A stretch of DNA of 39,972 nt. Source: JALGWA01 sp964604955 (GTDB taxonomy: Bacteria; Arandabacterota; Arandabacteria; Arandabacterales; JALGWA01). Where the stretch lies: assembly GCA_964604955.1 (NCBI GenBank), contig CAZSBE010000015.1:1-39972 (forward strand), in the 5' to 3' direction. Of the stretch, positions 16,273 through 25,012 are shown piece by piece (position 1 is the first letter of the stretch; every line of letters starts with the position of its first letter). The notes under the pieces are model-generated. The model saw nothing but the letters and a program-made list of their open reading frames with translations. It had not been told where the DNA came from and did no database searches. The translations under genes and the position numbers were made by a program.

Positions 16273-16294
16273 GGGGTCAGGTCTTAAAATGCAC
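16273..16294 (+). repeat. 22-nt dispersed repeat, copy 3
   Basis: The unit begins GGGGTCAGGTCTTA and ends ATGCAC, differing from copy 1 (8039) at one position. It lies just upstream of the -35 box of the carbamoyltransferase promoter and before a plus-strand methyltransferase gene. Confidence 0.55.
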
Positions 16295-16371
16295 AACACT
16301 TCGCCACAACTCGCCGGAATCGCACCAGTTTAGTATTGTGCCATTGAAACAGAGGGTGGTAATTTAGGAGC

Positions 16372-17133
16372 ATGGAGCAAAAAGAGCGCTGGGACGAGAT
16401 ATGGGAGAAGAAGGGCGAGCACCAGCGGAGCAGAATCCCGGCCGCCGCGGGCAAGGACATTATATACCGGACCGTATCCGCGATACTCAAGCGAGAGCTC
16501 CCCGACGCCAGGGGGAAGAAGGTCCTGGAGCCGGGATCGGGGCACGGGCTCGTCTCCCTGGGGCTGGCCAAGCGCGGGGCGGAGGTCAGCCTCCTCGACA
16601 TAAGCGAGACCGCCCTCACGCTCTCCAGGGCCTGCTTCATGTTCGAGGGCTATCATCCCGAGACTTATAACGCCTCCATACTCAACATGCCCATGGACGA
16701 CGATACTTATGACGTCACCTGGAACGGCGGCGTGATCGAGCACTTCGATGAGACCCAACAGGTACGCGCCGTGAGCGAGATGCTTCGCGTCACCAGGCCC
16801 GAAGGCAAGGTTGTAATCATGGTGCCATCGGCCGAGGCCCGCATTTACAAAGCCGGCAAGGCCTACGCCGACCGCATGGGTCTGTGGCAGCCCGGCTACG
16901 AGATGCCCATCGCGACCCTCAAGGGGCTGGAGGGCAAGGTGCCCGGGCGCCTGGTCCGGGAGTACCGCATGGGCTTCATCGCCGAGCTCCACTTCCTCAA
17001 ATACTACTTCGCCAGGGTTCCCATATTGAGGGTGGCGTGGCTGGGACTCGTCGAGGTCCTGGGCTACATTTTCTACCCGTGGAACTTCCTGCCGGGCTAC
17101 CTGCTGGTCTCGGTGTTCAAGAAGGAAGGTTAA
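16372..17133 (+). CDS. Class I SAM-dependent methyltransferase
   Basis: The 253-residue protein has the Rossmann-type methyltransferase core: motif I VLEPGSGHG (51-59), the acidic end of strand 2 in VSLLDIS, and the motif IV-like stretch WNGGVIEHFDE. The C-terminal part contains hydrophobic helices (VPILRVAWLGLVEVLGYIFY) that may sit on the membrane. Substrate cannot be told; a lipid, quinone or sugar is possible. It is one of only three plus-strand genes in the window and lies between two minus-strand operons, overlapping tatD tail to tail by 17 bases. No clear promoter was found; AGGAG lies unusually close to the ATG, with GAGGGTGG further upstream. Confidence 0.85.
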   Translation: MEQKERWDEIWEKKGEHQRSRIPAAAGKDIIYRTVSAILKRELPDARGKKVLEPGSGHGLVSLGLAKRGAEVSLLDISETALTLSRACFMFEGYHPETYNASILNMPMDDDTYDVTWNGGVIEHFDETQQVRAVSEMLRVTRPEGKVVIMVPSAEARIYKAGKAYADRMGLWQPGYEMPIATLKGLEGKVPGRLVREYRMGFIAELHFLKYYFARVPILRVAWLGLVEVLGYIFYPWNFLPGYLLVSVFKKEG

Positions 17134-17875
17134 AGAACCTGCGCGCATTCTCGTCGGTGATCGCTTCCACTTCTTCGACGGCTTTCCCCAGAAACTGTGC
17201 TGCGCGTTCGAGCACGTACTTGACGTAGGCAGGCTCATTCCGTTTGCCGCGGAAAGGGACAGGCGCAAGATAGGGGCAGTCCGTCTCCACAAGGAGCCTG
17301 TCTGCCGGCATTTTCCTCATGATGTCGCCCGCCCGGCCCCCGTTATAGGTGATCGGCCCCGCGAAGGAGATGTAAAACCCCAGGTCCAGAGCCTGCCTGG
17401 CCAGCCCCATGTCGCCCGAGAAGCAGTGCATCACGCCATTTGAGGCGTTCTCGCCTTTTAAGATCTCCATGACCCGCCGGTGGGCCTCCCTGTCGTGAAT
17501 GATGACCGGCAGGCCGACCTTCCTGGCCAGCGCCAGCTGTTTGACGAATATGTCTTCCTGGACGCGCCGGGGCGAGAGATCGCGGTAGAAGTCGAGCCCG
17601 ATCTCCCCGATCGCAACGACCTTGGGGTCTGCGGTCAGCTCCTCGAGGTAAGCGAGAATGTAATCGTCCACCGTTTCCGCGTCATGCGGGTGCACGCCTA
17701 CCGCGGCGAACAAATCGGGATGCCCCTGCGCCAGGCCGACGCTATCGGCGCTGGAGTCGGCGTCGAACCCGATGTTCACGATGGCCCGGACACCGGCCCC
17801 GCGGGCGCGGTCCAGCACCGCCTTCAGGTCGTTCCTGTATTTCCTCATGGTGAGGTGGGCGTGAGAGTCGATCAA
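17117..17875 (-). CDS. tatD: TatD-family metal-dependent deoxyribonuclease
   Basis: The 252-residue protein has the full TatD metal site: MIDSHAHL (His5, His7), Glu91 in GEIGLDFYRD, His127 in PVIIHDREA, His150 in MHCFSGD, and Asp199 in LLVETDCPYLAP. TatD enzymes are TIM-barrel hydrolases with 3'-5' DNase activity, linked to DNA repair and DNA turnover. The only fitting start is TTG 17875, with GGAGG seven bases upstream. It is the last gene of the 15-gene leftward run, 29 bases after metG, a common pairing in bacteria. Its 3' end overlaps the convergent methyltransferase gene. Confidence 0.93.
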   Translation of the reverse strand: MIDSHAHLTMRKYRNDLKAVLDRARGAGVRAIVNIGFDADSSADSVGLAQGHPDLFAAVGVHPHDAETVDDYILAYLEELTADPKVVAIGEIGLDFYRDLSPRRVQEDIFVKQLALARKVGLPVIIHDREAHRRVMEILKGENASNGVMHCFSGDMGLARQALDLGFYISFAGPITYNGGRAGDIMRKMPADRLLVETDCPYLAPVPFRGKRNEPAYVKYVLERAAQFLGKAVEEVEAITDENARRFFNLPS

Positions 17876-17904
17876 GGCGTGTCCTCCGGCGCCGGCCCTG
17901 CGGC

Positions 17905-19866
17905 CTAGGAAATCCTGGAACCCGGCGCGGCGTCCTTCTCGGGCATCAGCAGAATGACCCTGCTGCCGTCCGTGGCGGCGAGCAGCATGCCGCGCGACTC
18001 AACTCCCCTTATCTTCGCGGGCTTCAAGTTCGCGATGACGATGATGTTCTTGCCCGTAAGGTCCTCCGGGGCATAGTGCTCGGCAATGCCGGCGACTATA
18101 ACGCGCTCTTCCCCGCCGATGTCGATGAAAATCTTCATCAGCTTCGACGTCTCGGGTACCATGCTCGCGCTCTTGATATGGGCAACCCTGATATCGAGCC
18201 GCTTGAACTCTTCATAGCTTACCAAGTTGTCGTCTGCTTCCGGCATTGTCTTATCCTCTTTCTCCGGCTTCCCGGCCCGCTCGCCGGCCTTCACCTTCTT
18301 CTTGTCCTCAACCGCTCCCGCTTTCTTCTCCTCTATGCGCGGAAAGAGCGGTTCGCCGATCCGCACCGCCCGGGAGAGGCCGTCCCAGGAATCGCGCCAG
18401 GCCAGGCCCGCCTCGAAGCTCGTATCCGCCATGCGCGCATCGATTCCGAGGACATTCCAGATGTCCTGGGCCTTGGCGGGGATGAAGGGGTAGAGGAGCA
18501 GCGCCGTCCGCCTCAGGATCTCGCTCACCTCGAAGAGGACCCTGCCGGCCTCATCCTTGCCGCCGGGCTTTTTCATAAGCGCCCACGGGGCGGACTCCTC
18601 TATATACCTGTTGGCCGCGCGTATGATCTTGAAAACCTCCGAGATGCCGTTGTGGACTTCGTACTTGTCCATCGCCGCGAAGTAAAGCCTCTCGGCCCCG
18701 GCTGATTCGGTCCTGATGCGGCCGGCGCCCTCACTGTCCCAGGAACTCCCCGCCGGTATCACGCCATCGAAGTACTGTTTGAGCATGCCGCATGTCCGGC
18801 TCAGAAGATTGCCGAGATCATTGGCGAGTTCGGAGTTGTAGCGCTGTATGAATTGCTCCCACGAGAAGTCGCCGTCCTTGCCGAAGACCACTTCCCTGGC
18901 CAGGTAGTACCTCAGCGAATCGGGACCGTAGTTCCTGGCAGCATCCAGCGGCTCGACGATATTGCCGAGCGTCTTGCTCATGCGCTCTCCCTTGAAACCG
19001 ATGAATCCGTGCCCGATGATGGTCTGCGGTAGCTCGATCCCAGCGCTCATGAGCATCGAAGGCCACATGATGCAATGGAAACGCGTGATATCCTTGCCCA
19101 CCAGGTGCACGTCCGCCGGCCAGTACTTCGCAAACAGGCCGCTCTCATCGGGAAAACCCAGCGCCGTTATGTAATTGATGAGCGCGTCGAACCACACATA
19201 GAAAACATGATCGGGGTCTCCGGGAACCGGTATGCCCCACTGGAGCCCGGAGCGCGATATGCTGACATCCTGAAGGCCGCTCTCGATGAAACTCACCACC
19301 TCGTTCTTCCTGACATCGGGAATGATGAAGTCATCATGCGACCTGATATGCTTGAGAAGCGGCTCGGCGTATCTCGACAGCCGGAAGAAATAGTTCTCTT
19401 CCTCGATCCATTTGGCCGGCATCTTATGCGTCGGGCACTGGCCGTCAACCAGGTCTTCCTCCTGGTAGAACGCTTCGCAGGATATGCAGTAACGGCCGGA
19501 GTACTTGGACTTGTATATGTCGCCCCTGGCCTGGATCCTCCGGAATATCTCCTCTACGGCCCTGGTGTGGCGGTCTTCCGTGGTGCGGACGAAGTCGTCG
19601 TATTCAATCCCGAAGGCCGCCCAGGTCTTTTTGAAGACCGCGGCCATCTCGTCGCAATAGCGATGCGGGTTCTCACCCTTGGCGACAGCGGCTTTGCACA
19701 CGTTCTGGGAGTGTTCGTCGTTTCCCATAGTAAAGCGCGTGTCCCAGCCGCCGAGTCTCTTGTACTTGACGATTATATCGGCGCAGATCTTCTCGTAGGC
19801 GGTTCCCAGGTGGGGGAAACTGTTCACATAATCTATGGCCGTGGTCAGGTAGAACTTGCCCGCCAT
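17905..19866 (-). CDS. metG: Methionyl-tRNA synthetase
   Basis: ATG 19866 (MAGKFYLTTAIDYVN) gives 653 residues and starts one base after the ricT stop. The class I signatures are FPHLG (HIGH-type) near residue 17 and ERMSKTLGN (KMSKS) near 294. A single zinc knuckle C-x2-C-x13-C-x2-H (about residues 127-147, CPTH) matches the Thermus-type enzyme. After a Lys/Glu-rich linker, the last 110 residues form an EMAPII-like tRNA-binding domain (FKRLDIRVAHIKSAS, LKPAKIRGVESRGM), which allows dimerisation. It charges tRNA-Met for initiation and elongation. The neighbours ricT and tatD are frequent metG companions. Confidence 0.97.
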   Translation of the reverse strand: MAGKFYLTTAIDYVNSFPHLGTAYEKICADIIVKYKRLGGWDTRFTMGNDEHSQNVCKAAVAKGENPHRYCDEMAAVFKKTWAAFGIEYDDFVRTTEDRHTRAVEEIFRRIQARGDIYKSKYSGRYCISCEAFYQEEDLVDGQCPTHKMPAKWIEEENYFFRLSRYAEPLLKHIRSHDDFIIPDVRKNEVVSFIESGLQDVSISRSGLQWGIPVPGDPDHVFYVWFDALINYITALGFPDESGLFAKYWPADVHLVGKDITRFHCIMWPSMLMSAGIELPQTIIGHGFIGFKGERMSKTLGNIVEPLDAARNYGPDSLRYYLAREVVFGKDGDFSWEQFIQRYNSELANDLGNLLSRTCGMLKQYFDGVIPAGSSWDSEGAGRIRTESAGAERLYFAAMDKYEVHNGISEVFKIIRAANRYIEESAPWALMKKPGGKDEAGRVLFEVSEILRRTALLLYPFIPAKAQDIWNVLGIDARMADTSFEAGLAWRDSWDGLSRAVRIGEPLFPRIEEKKAGAVEDKKKVKAGERAGKPEKEDKTMPEADDNLVSYEEFKRLDIRVAHIKSASMVPETSKLMKIFIDIGGEERVIVAGIAEHYAPEDLTGKNIIVIANLKPAKIRGVESRGMLLAATDGSRVILLMPEKDAAPGSRIS

Positions 19867-19867
19867 C

Positions 19868-20980
19868 TCACTTGCCTTCCGTGCCGTCAGGCTCATCGCC
19901 GGGGGGAGCGCCGTCTGTTCCCGGCCCGGCCCCACCGTCTGCGGGCTCCTTCTCCGCCTCTTCAGACGCCGTCCCGGTCCCAGCCGGCCGGCCCTGGGCC
20001 TGGGCGGCTTTACGGACCTGCTCCAGCGTGAGGCGCATTTCTTCGCCGTTCGCGTCTTCCGCGATCACGGCCTGCGCGAATATGTCGATCTTGGTCACGG
20101 TGACCTCGCCGTATGGAGTCATGAGCCTGCGGCCCACCTTGGGGAGCTGTCTGGCGACTTCCATGTAGTATTCCCGCTCATACGCCAGGCAGCACATCAG
20201 CCTTCCGCACGCTCCGGATATCTTGGTGGGGCTCAGGGAGAGCCTCTGGTCCCTCGCCATGCGGAGCGTTACCGGCTCGAACTCCTGCAGGAAGGTCGTG
20301 CAGCAGTACTTGCGGCCGCAGGAGCCGTAGCCCCCCAGGCGCTTGGCCTCGTCTCTCACTCCTATCTGCCTGAGCTCGATGCGCGTCTTGTAAATGCCGG
20401 CCAGGTCCTTCACAAGCTCCCTGAAATCCACGCGCTCGTCGGCGGTGAAAAAGAAGGTTATCTTGGTGCCGTCGAGCTGGTACTCGACTTCGACCAGCTT
20501 CATCTTAAGGCCATGCGCCGCGATCTTCTCCTCGCATACGCGCCTGGCCTCTTCTTCCTTCCTCTTGTTCTCCTCCCACTTGCGCATGTCATCTTCCGAG
20601 GCCATGCGGAGCACTTCCTGCTTGATGGGCCGTATGTCGGGTATCTTCTCGAGATCTTCCCCGCTACGGACGACCCTTCCCGTGTCGCGACCGCGCTCGA
20701 CCTGGACGACGACGTAGTCACCGTCACCTATGGGGAACTTTGTTGCATTGAGGAAGTAGGCCCTGCGCTCTCCCTTGAACTCGACCTGTACGACGGTCGG
20801 GACCCTCACCGGCTCAGCCTCCCGGTCGGCGGGCGCGGCTGGGGGTTGGGCCACGGACGGCTGCGGCTGGGGTCCGCCGGGTCGGTCTCCCGGCGGCTGC
20901 TCTCCGGCGGGCTGCGGCGGCGGGCCTGACGCCGGAGCATCTATATGTTCACTTTGCCGATTGTCGCGTTGCTCTTCCAT
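19868..20980 (-). CDS. ricT: PSP1-domain protein RicT (YaaT)
   Basis: The protein has 370 residues with a Pro/Gln-rich disordered N-terminus (about 1-55) and an acidic, Gly-rich tail. The central PSP1 domain carries the family's cysteines in YGSCGRKYCCTTFL and GACGRLMCCLAYERE, which in Bacillus RicT bind a [4Fe-4S] cluster. In Bacillus, RicT acts with RicA and RicF to steer RNase Y-dependent mRNA maturation. No ricA or ricF is seen here, so the role in this organism is open. Start ATG 20980 has GGGAG four bases upstream. The stop is one base from metG. Confidence 0.92.
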   Translation of the reverse strand: MEEQRDNRQSEHIDAPASGPPPQPAGEQPPGDRPGGPQPQPSVAQPPAAPADREAEPVRVPTVVQVEFKGERRAYFLNATKFPIGDGDYVVVQVERGRDTGRVVRSGEDLEKIPDIRPIKQEVLRMASEDDMRKWEENKRKEEEARRVCEEKIAAHGLKMKLVEVEYQLDGTKITFFFTADERVDFRELVKDLAGIYKTRIELRQIGVRDEAKRLGGYGSCGRKYCCTTFLQEFEPVTLRMARDQRLSLSPTKISGACGRLMCCLAYEREYYMEVARQLPKVGRRLMTPYGEVTVTKIDIFAQAVIAEDANGEEMRLTLEQVRKAAQAQGRPAGTGTASEEAEKEPADGGAGPGTDGAPPGDEPDGTEGK

Positions 20981-20992
20981 AATCTCCCAGCC

Positions 20993-22186
20993 CTATCTCA
21001 GGAGCCACTTGCCAGGGTCGAGTGGCGCTTTTCCCTTCCGGATCTCGAAATGCAGCACCGCACCCTGCGGGGTGCTCGTCTCTCCAATATAACCTATTGC
21101 GGCGCCTTCGCCAACCCTGTAGCCCTGTGTGACCAGCAGAGATTCCAGGTGGCCGTACAGCGTGTAGAAGCCGTCACCATGCCCGACGATGATGCAGTTG
21201 CCGAAGCCCGTGAGGGGCCCGGCGAAGCTCACCTCGCCCGGGGCGACTGCGCGAACCTTGCTCCCCGGGCTCGTCTTGATATCTATGCCGTTGTTCTTGA
21301 CAATCGTGCCGAAGCGCGGGTGCGTTTCCATGCCGTATTCAGATATGACCTCGCCGTCGCATGGCCACATCAGCGTTCCCATACGCCCCGCGAACGTGGT
21401 GTCCGCATCGGCCAGCACCTCCGCCCGGCTCTCGAGCGTCTCTATGACGGCTTCGAGATTCCGGCTGGCTTCCTCCAGCTCGCGGGCGAGGTTCTCATAG
21501 TAATAGCGCTTCTCCTTGAGTTGTGCCATCAGGCCGTCCCTCTCCTCCCGCTTGAGCCTGAGGTTGTCCGCCTCCATCCTGGCCTCTCTCTCGTTGGCCT
21601 CTATCCTCGCCTTCTTGCCTTCTATGTACTCCACGAGGACGCGTTTGGATTCGACCTGCTCCGCGTAATCACTCAGTATCTGCAGGTCGTGGTCCGCTAT
21701 TACCGCCAGGTAGTAGACCCGCTTCGCGAGGTCCGCGAAAGTCTTGGATGTGAGCAGTACTTCCATGACCTGGCCGCGGCCGAACTTGTAAATGCTCCTC
21801 AGCCTCTTGTTGAGGAGATCTCTCGACCCGTCAAGCGTGACCTCCGCAAGCCCCAGGTCCCGCTGGGAGTATTCGAGGTCGCTTCCGAGGGTTCTCTTCT
21901 GCTCGGCAAGCTTGTCTATGAGGCTCCTGTTGAGCCTCATCTCCTCGTTTATCCGGGCAAGCTCGCCCTGGATGTCGCTCTCCTCACCGGCCAGCTCCTC
22001 CGCCCGCTTGCGCTTCTCGGCGAGCTCGGCCCTTATGCGATTGAGCTCCTCCTCGTTGCGCTGCAGCTCCTCGTCTACCTGCTCCCTGGACATTGACGAT
22101 TCCTCCTGGCCCGTTGCGCCTGCGGAGGCGCCCAGGATAATGAGGAAAACGATCGTCAGTACGCAGAGAGATCTCACCGGACCCAC
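20993..22186 (-). CDS. EnvC-like murein hydrolase activator (degenerate LytM domain)
   Basis: A signal peptide (about 1-26) is followed by a long coiled coil (about 30-260) and a LytM/M23 domain (about 270-397). Compared with active LytM, the first zinc His is Asn298 (NNGID), Asp302 is kept, His345 is kept (YGHLES), the HxH pair has become Val377-Leu-His379. One zinc ligand and one catalytic His are therefore lost, so it is probably not a peptidase. This is the pattern of EnvC, which FtsEX uses to activate amidases at the septum, and ftsX and ftsE lie directly upstream. Start is GTG 22186, two bases after ftsX; a GTG three codons later is possible. Confidence 0.9.
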   Translation of the reverse strand: MGPVRSLCVLTIVFLIILGASAGATGQEESSMSREQVDEELQRNEEELNRIRAELAEKRKRAEELAGEESDIQGELARINEEMRLNRSLIDKLAEQKRTLGSDLEYSQRDLGLAEVTLDGSRDLLNKRLRSIYKFGRGQVMEVLLTSKTFADLAKRVYYLAVIADHDLQILSDYAEQVESKRVLVEYIEGKKARIEANEREARMEADNLRLKREERDGLMAQLKEKRYYYENLARELEEASRNLEAVIETLESRAEVLADADTTFAGRMGTLMWPCDGEVISEYGMETHPRFGTIVKNNGIDIKTSPGSKVRAVAPGEVSFAGPLTGFGNCIIVGHGDGFYTLYGHLESLLVTQGYRVGEGAAIGYIGETSTPQGAVLHFEIRKGKAPLDPGKWLLR

Positions 22187-22188
22187 CC

Positions 22189-23046
22189 CTAGTCTTTTGC
22201 CCTCAGGAACGTCTTGAGCGAAACCCAGCTTCCCAGAACCGCAGAGAGTATCCCGAAAACCGCGAAGAATAGCATCATGCCGGACGACATGAATACCGCC
22301 TGGGGAATCCTGACCTCGATGACGCGGAAGGCCCCGTATACGACAACCAGCGATATGAGTGCCGAGACCAGGCCATGTATGACACCCTCAAGGAGGAATG
22401 GAAGCATTACGAACCAGTCGGTGGCCCCGACCAGCTTGAGGACCCTTATGTGCTCCTTGCGCGCGTACAGCGTGAGCCTCACCGTATACGACACCGTCAC
22501 TATCGACGCAACGGCCACAACGAACCCCACGCAAATGTCTATCAGGGCGAGCATCTTGACGATACTCTCGAGCTTCGTTATCCAACCCCGCCCGTAGCTC
22601 ACATCCTCGACGCCGGGCAGCTTGACTATTCTCTCGGCGACGCTTATGACGCGGTCCTTGAGCCTGTATTGCGGCTTCAGCGTTATCTCGAACGACGCCG
22701 GCATCGGGTTGTCCTCGAGCGCGTCCAGGATGAAGCTCCGCGTTCCGAACTCCCCGCGGAGCTTCTTCAGGGCATCATCCGGGTCGATGTACGTTCTGTT
22801 CTGAATGAAAGGTATGGCGTCGAGCTCGGCTGTCAGGGAATCAAGGCCGCTCGTCGTTATGTTGTCTTCCAGAAAGACGACTATCTCCACTTTCTCATGC
22901 GCGTACCGCAGCACTTCCCTTAAGTTGGCGGTCGCCAGCAGGAAAATGCCGAATATGAGCAGCGAAAAGGTAGTGATAAGAATGCACGCGACCGACATGA
23001 ACCCGGCGCGTTTTATTCCGGAGAACGCCTGCTTCAGGAGGTACAA
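22189..23046 (-). CDS. ftsX: Cell-division permease FtsX
   Basis: The 285-residue protein has FtsX topology: a cytoplasmic N-terminus, a transmembrane helix (about 17-40), a periplasmic domain of about 120 residues (VEIVVFLEDNITTSGLD to VEDVSYG), then three more helices. The C-terminal part contains the family stretch LYARKEHIRVLKLVGATDWF. FtsX passes the ATPase cycle of FtsE across the inner membrane to a periplasmic coiled-coil partner, here the EnvC-like protein encoded two bases downstream. Its start overlaps the end of ftsE by 13 bases. Confidence 0.94.
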   Translation of the reverse strand: MYLLKQAFSGIKRAGFMSVACILITTFSLLIFGIFLLATANLREVLRYAHEKVEIVVFLEDNITTSGLDSLTAELDAIPFIQNRTYIDPDDALKKLRGEFGTRSFILDALEDNPMPASFEITLKPQYRLKDRVISVAERIVKLPGVEDVSYGRGWITKLESIVKMLALIDICVGFVVAVASIVTVSYTVRLTLYARKEHIRVLKLVGATDWFVMLPFLLEGVIHGLVSALISLVVVYGAFRVIEVRIPQAVFMSSGMMLFFAVFGILSAVLGSWVSLKTFLRAKD

Positions 23047-23717
23047 GATTCACCACCTTCGTCTTCTTGCAGCCTTCCGCCGACCAGCGTGATTATCCGC
23101 TTGCCCAGCCGCCCCGCCATATCGTGTTCATGCGTTGCGATAAGCACCGACGTCCCGCCCCTGTTGATATCCAGCAGCAGTTCGAATATCTGTTCGGACG
23201 TGTCGGGGTCAAGGTTGCCCGTGGGCTCGTCCGCCAGGAGGATGGGCGGCCTGAGCGCCATGGCCCTGGCGATCGCGACCCTCTGTTGCTCCCCGCCCGA
23301 GAGTTTCAGCGGGAACTGGTGGCGCTTCGAGGAAAGGCCCACGGAGTACAGCACATTGCTTACACGCTTCTTGATTTCGCCCCGGCGTTTGCCGACAGCG
23401 CGGAGCGGCAGGGCGATGTTCTCGAACACCGTGAGGTCCCTGAGAAGCCTGAATTCCTGGAAGACGACTCCCACCTGCCGGCGCAGCATGGCGGTCTTCC
23501 TGTCGTTCATCGATTTGGAGGAGTAACGGCCGACCAGCACTTCGCCGCTCGTGGGATATTCATCCATGTAGATCATCTTCATGATGGTGGTCTTCCCCGC
23601 GCCGGACGGGCCGACCAGCAGGACGAAATCTCCCCTGTCTATGGTCAGATTGATGTCTTTGAGGGCCATGTGGCCGCTGGCGTAGGTCTTGCTGACGCCG
23701 CGGAATTCAACGAGCAT
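23034..23717 (-). CDS. ftsE: Cell-division ATP-binding protein FtsE
   Basis: The 227-residue ABC ATPase shows Walker A GPSGAGKT (36-43), Q-loop VVFQEFRLL, signature LSGGEQQRVAIARA (138-151), Walker B ILLADEPTGNLD (158-169) and the H-loop in IATHEHD. The GPSGAGKTT and VFQEFRLLRDLTVFEN wording is typical of FtsE rather than LolD or MacB. Together with FtsX it couples ATP hydrolysis to septal peptidoglycan splitting. The start ATG lies inside the 3' end of pdxA (11-base overlap), tying its translation to a vitamin gene. Confidence 0.94.
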   Translation of the reverse strand: MLVEFRGVSKTYASGHMALKDINLTIDRGDFVLLVGPSGAGKTTIMKMIYMDEYPTSGEVLVGRYSSKSMNDRKTAMLRRQVGVVFQEFRLLRDLTVFENIALPLRAVGKRRGEIKKRVSNVLYSVGLSSKRHQFPLKLSGGEQQRVAIARAMALRPPILLADEPTGNLDPDTSEQIFELLLDINRGGTSVLIATHEHDMAGRLGKRIITLVGGRLQEDEGGESCTS

Positions 23718-24708
23718 GTTTCATCCTCTTCGCGATCCTCGCGCATTCGATGGTCGCGGCAATCATGCCGCGGTGGTCGGCCGCGCGCCTGGAGGCGATA
23801 TCGAACGCCGTTCCGTGTCCCGGCGATGTGCGCACAATGGGGATACCCAGAGTGATATTGACGACTTCTTCCTGCCTGACCATCTTAAGTGGAATCATAC
23901 CCTGATCGTGGTACATTGCAACAACAGCGTCAAAGCCCCGTGCCTGATTCTTCCCGAATATTGAATCGGCAGGATACGGCCCCTCTATAAGGATACCTCT
24001 CCTCCGCGCGGCGCGGATGGCGGGAACGATGATGTCCTTCTCCTCAGCGCTCAGCACACCGCCCTCGCCGCAATGCGGGTTCAGACAACAGGCCCCGAGC
24101 CTGGGGCGCCGGATTCCCATGTAGGTCCTGAGATACTCGTCGCCGATCATGATCTTCTCGACGATGCCGCTTTTCTTCAGATCGCGGGCGATCCTGGAAA
24201 CGGGGATATGCGTGGTCGCGAAGATCACTCTGAGGTCCCTGCGCGCCAGCATCATCGCGTAGCGCTTCGTCCCGGTCAGCCCGGCGAGCATCTCCGTATG
24301 CCCGACCATGCCGTATCCGGCCATCGCCAGCGACTCCTTGGAGACCGGAGCCGTGACCACGCCCCCGACCGCTCCCGACGAGGCGAGGTCGACGGCCGCC
24401 TCAATGGCCCCCGCCGCGGCGCGCCCTCCCTGCGCGGTCGGCTTTCCCTGCGTGACCCGTCTCGTGATGCCGCCCGAATCCGCGACGCGCACGGCCCTCG
24501 AGCGCGCGGAGCAGTCGGGGACAACCGCCAACCCCAGTTCCGCCGCGAGAGCGTCCAGGTAATCGATATCGCCCACTACAAGCGGGTCGCATGCGCGGCG
24601 CACCGGCGGAGCTACCGCGGTTTTGAGGGCGATCTCGGGGCCGATGCCGCCGGGGTCGCCCATGGTAATTGCGATCTCAGGTTTTGCGGATTTCCTCATT
24701 TTCACCAT
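23707..24708 (-). CDS. pdxA: 4-hydroxythreonine-4-phosphate dehydrogenase PdxA
   Basis: PdxA oxidises 4-phosphohydroxy-L-threonine to the precursor that PdxJ uses for pyridoxine 5'-phosphate. Visible signatures are ITMGDPGGIGPEI near the N-terminus, VTAPVSKE, and the three metal-binding His sites in MVGHTEML, LNPHCGEGG and AMYHDQGMIPLK, then LGIPIVRTSPGHGTAFDIA. ATG 24708 gives 333 residues; a TTG three codons upstream or an ATG three codons downstream (24699) would also work, and none has a strong ribosome site. Its end overlaps ftsE. Confidence 0.95.
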   Translation of the reverse strand: MVKMRKSAKPEIAITMGDPGGIGPEIALKTAVAPPVRRACDPLVVGDIDYLDALAAELGLAVVPDCSARSRAVRVADSGGITRRVTQGKPTAQGGRAAAGAIEAAVDLASSGAVGGVVTAPVSKESLAMAGYGMVGHTEMLAGLTGTKRYAMMLARRDLRVIFATTHIPVSRIARDLKKSGIVEKIMIGDEYLRTYMGIRRPRLGACCLNPHCGEGGVLSAEEKDIIVPAIRAARRRGILIEGPYPADSIFGKNQARGFDAVVAMYHDQGMIPLKMVRQEEVVNITLGIPIVRTSPGHGTAFDIASRRAADHRGMIAATIECARIAKRMKHAR

Positions 24709-24730
24709 CGCCGACAAAGGGAGGGGACCG

Positions 24731-25000
24731 TCAGGAAAAGAGGTCGCACTCGGCGCGCTGGATAATCCTGTAGAAAGCCTCCCCGTCCTTTGCTCTGTAA
24801 TTCCGCCCGGGGAGGCCGGTGATTTCTATCTTCAGAATCACGCGCGTCAGCTCGATCTCGAGAGTTCTGCCGGGAGAGATCTCCTTCCCGGCTCTCGCTG
24901 TTCCGCCGTCCACCCTCACCCTGCCACCGTCACACAACTCCTTGGCCAGCGTGCGCTGCTTGCAGAGCCCGACCCTCTTAAGAAAAACATCGAGTCTCAA
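24731..25000 (-). CDS. S4-domain RNA-binding protein
   Basis: The 89-residue protein begins with an S4 fold, MRLDVFLKRVGLCKQRTLAKE and GGRVRVDGGTARAGKEISPG, matching small S4 proteins such as RqcP (YabO) or Hsp15, which bind rRNA or tRNA on 50S subunits in stalled-ribosome rescue. The remaining residues form a short beta extension. The start is TTG 25000. It sits in the leftward run between a SurA-like foldase and pdxA. Which of the two subfamilies it belongs to cannot be decided by eye. Confidence 0.85.
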   Translation of the reverse strand: MRLDVFLKRVGLCKQRTLAKELCDGGRVRVDGGTARAGKEISPGRTLEIELTRVILKIEITGLPGRNYRAKDGEAFYRIIQRAECDLFS

Positions 25001-25012
25001 GGCGCACTTCTC

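Noticed and set aside
20993..22186. Active M23 endopeptidase
   Set aside because: One zinc His and one catalytic His are replaced, and the coiled coil plus ftsEX context fit an EnvC-type activator better.
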